From contig NZ_FNAP01000010.1 in NCBI RefSeq assembly GCF_900101965.1, forward strand, positions 44,174-108,173: a DNA stretch of 64,000 nt. Direction: 5' to 3'. The stretch is from Rhodospira trueperi. Lineage in GTDB: Bacteria > Pseudomonadota > Alphaproteobacteria > Rhodospirillales > Rhodospirillaceae. Of the stretch, positions 59,511 to 64,000 are shown piece after piece (the stretch's first letter is position 1; the number at the start of each line of letters is the position of its first letter). Position numbers and translations under genes: made by a program. A model generated the notes under the pieces. That model searched no databases and was not told where the DNA came from. It saw only the letters and a program-made list of their open reading frames with translations.

Positions 59511-62165
59511 TCATACCCTTTCCCCGGCCGCAAGGGGCAGCCACACGGTCACCGTGGTCTGCCCGGGCACGTCGGTATCGAGCGCGACACGGCCTTTCTG
59601 GGCACGGGCCATCATGCACGCCGAATAGGTGCCCAGCCCCGTGCCGCCGGACTTGCCACTTGTGGCGTACTTGTCGAAAAAGCGGTCGCGGATGTCCTCC
59701 GGCACCGCGCCGGGGTTGGTGACGCGGATGACCGCCTCGTCCCCGTCGGTCGTCACGCGCACATCGACGGCCTGCCGTTTCTCCGGCAATGCCTCGACGG
59801 CGTTGCGGACCAGATTGGACAGCAGCGTTCGGCACAACCAAGCATCGCCCAGGGCGGCGACGGGCTTCTCCATGGTCAGTCGGAGTCCGGCAAGTTTCGC
59901 GGCAGCGAGGTGCTCTAGTTCCTCATGGACCTCGCCGAACACGGCCCCCAGATCCACGGCGGTCGGTTCGAACCGGAAGGTGCCCGCCTCCACGCGGTGC
60001 AGGGTCATGGAGGCATCGAGCAGCGAGAGCTGTCGCTGGGCGGCCCGCTCCATCATGTCCAGCACAGTCCGGTTATCATCGGAGAGGGCATCGGACAGGC
60101 GAAGGATGTTGATCCCCGAAATGGTGGCCGATATGGGGCTGCGCATATCGTGGCGGATGATCCGCTCGATATCCTCGCGGAACTCGTCCTCGCGCTTGCG
60201 CTTGGTGATGTCCTGGACGGTGGCGTGGACCACGTGACCAGCAGGACCGCGATCCGGCATGGGGCGGCCGAGAAGATGGATCCATTTGACACGGCCGTCC
60301 GACATGTGCAGGGGCACCGTCAGGTCGAACGGCTCCGCATCGGCTACGGCGGCGCCTACGGCTTCGCGGAAGGTCTGGTAGTCTTCGTTCGTGAACAGTT
60401 TGGCGTGATCGCCCAGACGCGACGGCCCAAGCGCCGGGTCACGCTCGTAGATGCGATACATCTCTTCCGACCAGTCCGACCGTTCAACCGCCGGATCGAT
60501 GGTCGCACTGCCGATGCCGGCGATCTGCTGCGCCATCTTCAGACGCACCAAGCTGTCCGCCAAGTCTCGCTCGCGGCGCTTTTCCCGGGTGACGTCCTGG
60601 ACCAGCCCTCGCAACCGCGTCGGCCGGCCCCGGTCGTCGTGAACCAGATGGCCGTAGGCGCGCAGGTGCAGCGTTTCGCCGGTTTGATAGTGGATCACCC
60701 GGTGTTCCATCTGCTCGGCATCTCCGCGCAGCATCGCGACGAATTCCGTGTGGACGCGATCCCGGTCGTCGGGATGGATCCACTCCAGAAGCTCGTCCGT
60801 TGTGGTCGGACGGACCTCGGTCCCGGACAGTTCCCGCCATGTGTCGGACAGGGACCACCGTTCGGTCTCCATGTCATACTCGAACGAACACATGCGACCC
60901 AGGCGCTGTCCGGCCACCATCAATTCCGTGGTTTCGCGGAGTATGTGCTCGTGTTTCTCCCGGTCGGTGATGTCCAGCGCCACGCCACGGACCTTCACGA
61001 CGCGGCCCGCGTCATCCAGGATCGGCGTACCCCGGACCTTGATCGTTCGAATGGCGCCCGTGGTCTGGTCGATGGTCCGGTGTGTGATGTCGTAGGGTCC
61101 TCCGCTCAGTGTCCGCTCGAAGGCGGCCTCGACCCGAGCCATATCGTCCGGGTGAGCAAGCGGCAACAGATCGCCGGTGGTCCGGGGAGGCTCGTCCACA
61201 CCGTGCAGCCGGCACCAGTTATCCGAGAAGGTCCACACATCCGACGTGACATCCCATTCCCAGGAGCCGATGCCCGCCAGTTCCTCGGCGTTCAGCAACA
61301 GGTCGGCGGTCTCGCGCAAACGGGTTTCGGCATCCACGCGATCGCCGATGTCCTCGGCGATGGCCAGAACGATATCCGGCGACGCAGACGTGAACTTGAA
61401 GCTGACGTGCCGTTCCTTGCCGGAGGCGCGCATACGGTAAAGTCCGTTGTGCGCCAGCACGGTACCGTCTCGGCCACAGCGGTGGATCAGGTCAACCAAG
61501 TCCGGCCTGTCGGCGTAGAAGTCAGAGAGGCGCCTGCCAAGGTGCTCCTGGACGTGTCCTCCCGACAGGCGTTCGTTGGCCGGATTGACATCTTCCAGGA
61601 CGTAGTCGTCCCCGTCGCGGCGCCAAACCGCCAGATAGTCGGGCATGGCCTCGAACAGGCCGCGAAACCGCGCTTCGCTGGCCCTGAGTGCTAGATCAGC
61701 CTTTTTTTGGTCGGTGATATCCTGGACGGCGCCGACCAGTGCGCGCGCGCGTCCGTTGTCGTCATGCAGCACCCTGGCATAGGCGCGCACGTAAACAACC
61801 TCACCGGTCTTCTGATGGATCTCGCGATGCTCATTGACGAACGAACGACCGCCCAGATGCGCCTTTAAAGCGACGGCGAACTGCTCATGGTCATCTGGAT
61901 GAACGATCTCCATCAATCGAGCCGGCGTGAGCGGGCCGGTGTCCTCGACCCCCAGGCGCTCCAGGAAGTTCGGCGACACGGTCCAGGTCTCACGGATCAT
62001 GTCGTATCCGAAGATCCCAAGTCCCGTCAGGTCCTGGACCGTGGCCAGAAGGTCGACCTGTTCGCGCAGCGCTTCAACGGACGGGCACGAAGCGGGCCCC
62101 AGGGTTGTGGCGTCCGGTTTCACGGACGCGCCTGAGGCCGTCTCCGCTTCGCGATCGGAGGTCAT
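59511..62165 (-). CDS. Multi-PAS sensor histidine kinase
   Basis: This 884-residue soluble kinase has five PAS/PAC repeats in tandem (about 30-160, 165-285, 290-410, 415-540, 545-665), then a HisKA-like helix with His672 (IIRHDMRSPIS) and a HATPase domain with an N box (LVRNAVEALP) and a GGTGLGTYSACMMA glycine box. The region equivalent to the G1 box is NPGAVPEDI, which is common in this kinase subclass. There is no membrane helix, so the sensor is cytoplasmic. No response regulator gene adjoins; a LuxR-type regulator lies 1.4 kb away on the same strand but is separated by arfB and grxC. The signals are unknown. Confidence 0.9.
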   Translation of the reverse strand: MTSDREAETASGASVKPDATTLGPASCPSVEALREQVDLLATVQDLTGLGIFGYDMIRETWTVSPNFLERLGVEDTGPLTPARLMEIVHPDDHEQFAVALKAHLGGRSFVNEHREIHQKTGEVVYVRAYARVLHDDNGRARALVGAVQDITDQKKADLALRASEARFRGLFEAMPDYLAVWRRDGDDYVLEDVNPANERLSGGHVQEHLGRRLSDFYADRPDLVDLIHRCGRDGTVLAHNGLYRMRASGKERHVSFKFTSASPDIVLAIAEDIGDRVDAETRLRETADLLLNAEELAGIGSWEWDVTSDVWTFSDNWCRLHGVDEPPRTTGDLLPLAHPDDMARVEAAFERTLSGGPYDITHRTIDQTTGAIRTIKVRGTPILDDAGRVVKVRGVALDITDREKHEHILRETTELMVAGQRLGRMCSFEYDMETERWSLSDTWRELSGTEVRPTTTDELLEWIHPDDRDRVHTEFVAMLRGDAEQMEHRVIHYQTGETLHLRAYGHLVHDDRGRPTRLRGLVQDVTREKRRERDLADSLVRLKMAQQIAGIGSATIDPAVERSDWSEEMYRIYERDPALGPSRLGDHAKLFTNEDYQTFREAVGAAVADAEPFDLTVPLHMSDGRVKWIHLLGRPMPDRGPAGHVVHATVQDITKRKREDEFREDIERIIRHDMRSPISATISGINILRLSDALSDDNRTVLDMMERAAQRQLSLLDASMTLHRVEAGTFRFEPTAVDLGAVFGEVHEELEHLAAAKLAGLRLTMEKPVAALGDAWLCRTLLSNLVRNAVEALPEKRQAVDVRVTTDGDEAVIRVTNPGAVPEDIRDRFFDKYATSGKSGGTGLGTYSACMMARAQKGRVALDTDVPGQTTVTVWLPLAAGERV

Positions 62166-62223
62166 GCGCGGAGCCCCTCACCCAATCAACCAAACTGAAA
62201 CAACATCCTTTATAATTATTCTA

Positions 62224-62252
62224 ACTCTATTAGCGTAGCCTTGCGATGACAA
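62224..62252 (-). promoter_or_regulatory. Candidate promoter of the multi-PAS kinase gene
   Basis: On the minus strand TTGTCA (62252 to 62247) and TAGAGT (62229 to 62224) are 17 bp apart. The start would be near 62216, about 50 bp before the kinase ATG. The region is unusually AT-rich for this chromosome, which fits a promoter. Confidence 0.45.
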
Positions 62253-62699
62253 GACTTCAACGCCCCATCGCAATTCAGGTTTCCACAAAATTCGAGCGAC
62301 CATCACCCAGGAAGGCCGAGCGCCTCCAATTGATGTAATTGGATAGTTAACTGCACCACACAATGGGACGTGCGTCAATGTGTGTGTTTCGCGCTCCGCA
62401 CAACCTGATCTTTGTTTCAAGCCCGTAACAAAACCGGTTTATTGGTTCAAACTCCGGCATGCTGGCGCGCGGCCCCGCCGACCTCGCGAGATCCTTTCGT
62501 CCGACCTCTGCCACGGCGCGCCGGGGGTCGGACTCAGAATGACATTTTCCGTTCCAAAACAAGACGCTTCGGTCGTCCCGCGCAAACTGGAGGTTCAGCC
62601 AGCCTGGCGGTCCGCCGCGAGACCTCCAACGCAAACGCATCAGACCGTCAGTCGGCGGTTTGCGGGGACGGAGCGGGACGCAATCATCCGAAATCCGTA
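62253..62699. other. Gap between the kinase gene and arfB
   Basis: No gene is supported in about 450 bp. Long open frames here run through several unrelated genes and have no ribosome site. A GGATCTCG/CGAGATCC-like stretch with GTCGGACTCAGAATGACA near 62523-62543 resembles a small dispersed repeat. Otherwise the DNA has no clear features. Confidence 0.35.
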
Positions 62700-63119
62700 T
62701 CATTCCGCATCCGGCCGCCCGCGCAGCGCCTTGGTCTGCCCGCGCCGTGTCTTGGCGTCAGCGCGCCGTTGTCGGGCGGCCCGGCTCGGACGGGTCGGTT
62801 TGCGCGGACGCGGGGTGTGGGTGGCGGCGCGGATCAGGGCCGCGAGACGCTCGCGCGCGTCGACGCGGTTGCGCTCCTGGCTGCGGAAGCGGTCGGCCGT
62901 GATAACCACAACACCATCACCGGTCAGCCGGCTCCCCGCCAGCCGTTCCAGCCGCACCTTGACCGCATCAGGCAACGACGGCGAGCCGCGCGCGTCGAAG
63001 CGCAGTTGCACCGCCGTCTCGACCTTGTTGACGTTCTGCCCGCCGGGACCGGACGCGCGGGCGAAGCGCTCCTCGATCTCGCGGTCGGGAATGCTGAGGT
63101 CAGGGGTGATGTCGAGCAT
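62700..63119 (-). CDS. arfB: Alternative ribosome-rescue factor ArfB (YaeJ-like)
   Basis: This 139-residue protein has the class I release-factor GGQ motif at 26-28 (GPGGQNVNK) without a codon-recognition domain, and an Arg/Lys-rich C-terminal tail. That is the ArfB architecture. It frees nascent chains from stalled ribosomes without a stop codon and backs up the SmpB-tmRNA system, whose smpB gene is also in the window. The ATG at 63119 has GGAG upstream. It follows grxC by 60 bp on the same strand. Confidence 0.92.
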   Translation of the reverse strand: MLDITPDLSIPDREIEERFARASGPGGQNVNKVETAVQLRFDARGSPSLPDAVKVRLERLAGSRLTGDGVVVITADRFRSQERNRVDARERLAALIRAATHTPRPRKPTRPSRAARQRRADAKTRRGQTKALRGRPDAE

Positions 63120-63179
63120 GGGTCCGGTGCTCCGGCACGGGCCGCGCCGAGGCCGGCCCCGTCCGGACGGGACCCGATC

Positions 63180-63443
63180 TCAGCCGGCCGCGTTGGCCGC
63201 CTTCAGTTTCGCAAGGATGGGCTGTTCGTACTGCATCAGGGTGTCGTACCCACCGATCAGATGGCCGTCCATCAGGATCTGCGGCACCGTCTTGGCGTCC
63301 GGCAGGCGCTGCTTCATCTCCGAGAAGGCGGCCACCGTGGAGACATCGTGCTCAGTGTACGCGACCCCGTGTTCCTGCAACCAAGCCTTCGCCTTGGCGC
63401 AAAACGTGCAATTCGATTTGGTGTAGACTTCGACACTGACCAT
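63180..63443 (-). CDS. grxC: Glutaredoxin (GrxC-type)
   Basis: This 87-residue dithiol glutaredoxin has the active site CTFC (Cys12 and Cys15; usual forms are CPYC or CPFC, so Thr replaces Pro) and the TVPQILMDGHLIGGYD segment with the cis-Pro and glutathione site. It reduces disulfides using glutathione. The ATG at 63443 has GAGAGGA upstream; a longer start is not supported. The CTFC change may lower or shift its redox potential. It is cotranscribed with arfB. Confidence 0.88.
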   Translation of the reverse strand: MVSVEVYTKSNCTFCAKAKAWLQEHGVAYTEHDVSTVAAFSEMKQRLPDAKTVPQILMDGHLIGGYDTLMQYEQPILAKLKAANAAG

Positions 63444-63523
63444 CGGGTCCTCTCTCGCCTTGCAAATGGAAACCGAGCGCCGCCGAAATGGGGCGGACAA
63501 AACGGAACGCCGAGCGGATGGGC

Positions 63524-64000
63524 TCAGGCGGAAATCCCGTGCTGGATCGCCATGGCCACGGCCTGGGTGCGGTTGGCGGCGCCGATCTTCTTGAAGATGC
63601 TGCGCATGTGCGACTTGACGGTGATCTCCGTCAGGCCGAGGTGCAGGCCGATTTCCTTGTTGGACTCACCCCGGACCAACAGCGACAGCACCTGGATTTC
63701 GCGGTTGGTCAGATCGGCGAAGCGCCCGCCGTGGTGTTGCGCCTGGGCGGCCTCGCCGTCGCCGCCACCGGGGCTGAGCAGATGCGCCGAAAAATAGGGC
63801 TGGCCGCTGAGGATCAGCCGCAACGCATGCACGAACGACGCCCCGCTCATGGCCTTGGGCAGATACCCGGACGCACCCAGTTCCATGGCCCTGAGCACAT
63901 CCTCGCGCAGCACCTGTCCGGTGATGATGACCACCGGCACCTCCGGGCACGCCTTGCGGAAGGCGCTGACCGTCTCCACACCGGCCATCCCGGGCATCTT
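63524..64000 (-). CDS. LuxR-type response regulator, truncated by window edge
   Basis: The frame is open to the right edge; about 159 residues are visible. The start is missing, including the first part of the receiver domain and probably the phosphorylated Asp. The visible KMPGMAGVET, VVIITGQ and GASGYLPKAMS belong to a receiver domain, followed by an acidic linker and a GerE/LuxR helix-turn-helix (LTNREIQVLSLLVRG to NKEIGLHLGLTEITVKSH). It would bind DNA when phosphorylated. The cognate kinase is not identified; the multi-PAS kinase nearby is only a guess. Confidence 0.9.
   Translation of the reverse strand, partial: KMPGMAGVETVSAFRKACPEVPVVIITGQVLREDVLRAMELGASGYLPKAMSGASFVHALRLILSGQPYFSAHLLSPGGGDGEAAQAQHHGGRFADLTNREIQVLSLLVRGESNKEIGLHLGLTEITVKSHMRSIFKKIGAANRTQAVAMAIQHGISA

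Noticed and set aside
1-64000. CRISPR array or prophage
   Set aside because: I saw no regularly spaced direct repeats and no phage structural, integrase or lysis genes.

Overview
The window is about 64 kb of GC-rich chromosome from an alphaproteobacterium, most likely a member of the Rhodospirillales, probably a purple non-sulfur type. The pointers are a nifENX-DUF269-fdxB-nifQ cluster behind a sigma-54/NifA promoter, a proteobacterial-type phosphoribulokinase, a phasin with a PHB-type operator, ftsB-pdhA-pdhB gene order, and very compact housekeeping operons. The species cannot be named from sequence reading alone. I see no prophage, CRISPR array or complete insertion sequence; mobile DNA is limited to small non-autonomous repeats.

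Layout. 1-1525: C-terminal part of an autotransporter. 1.6-7.0 kb: propionate module (acyl-CoA thioesterase, prpD, prpC, prpB) continuing into a stand-alone phosphoribulokinase (cbbP). 7.0-10.0 kb: cobalamin riboswitch, a small coupled ORF and metE. 10.4-15 kb: DUF2076, JAMM protease and DUF6476 on the minus strand, then rluA-type synthase, rpoH and an M48 lipoprotein. 15.3-24.6 kb: maeB, an orphan PhoR-like kinase, an SH3 protein, zf-CHCC protein, ABC ATPase, guaA, mazG and a lipoprotein. 24.8-31.8 kb: phosphoesterase, DUF2189, coaBC-dut, TetR regulator, phasin, ilvA. 31.8-36.7 kb: prmA, smpB, dapA, an unknown protein, trpS. 36.8-41.7 kb: pdhB, pdhA, ftsB, a lytic transglycosylase, an N-formylglutamate amidohydrolase. 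42.3-50.2 kb: rhodanese, GGDEF-EAL protein, motA-motB, acetyltransferase, MBL hydrolase, SAM hydroxide adenosyltransferase. 50.4-53.8 kb: a TRAP transporter (dctPQM). 53.8-58.9 kb: a broken nucleotidyltransferase gene and the nif cluster. 59-64 kb: tRNA-Ser(UGA), a multi-PAS histidine kinase, arfB, glutaredoxin and a truncated LuxR-type response regulator.

How the genes fit together. Propionyl-CoA would be processed by the methylcitrate cycle to pyruvate and succinate, and the neighbouring cbbP points to a link with CO2 fixation as an electron sink, although that link is inferred. metE is repressed by B12 through the riboswitch, which implies a B12-dependent MetH elsewhere. The nif cluster supplies FeMo-cofactor assembly (NifEN scaffold, NifX carrier, NifQ molybdenum donor, ferredoxin III); the structural nifHDK genes lie outside the window.

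The most distinctive non-genic signal is a family of three roughly 190-220 bp elements (near 30.3, 35.5 and 42.1 kb). They share a 17-bp terminal inverted repeat beginning CAGGGCAATCGGGTG, enclose an inner nested palindrome, and are flanked by 10-bp direct repeats that are perfect around one copy and partly decayed around the others. They look like MITEs mobilised by a transposase encoded elsewhere in the genome.
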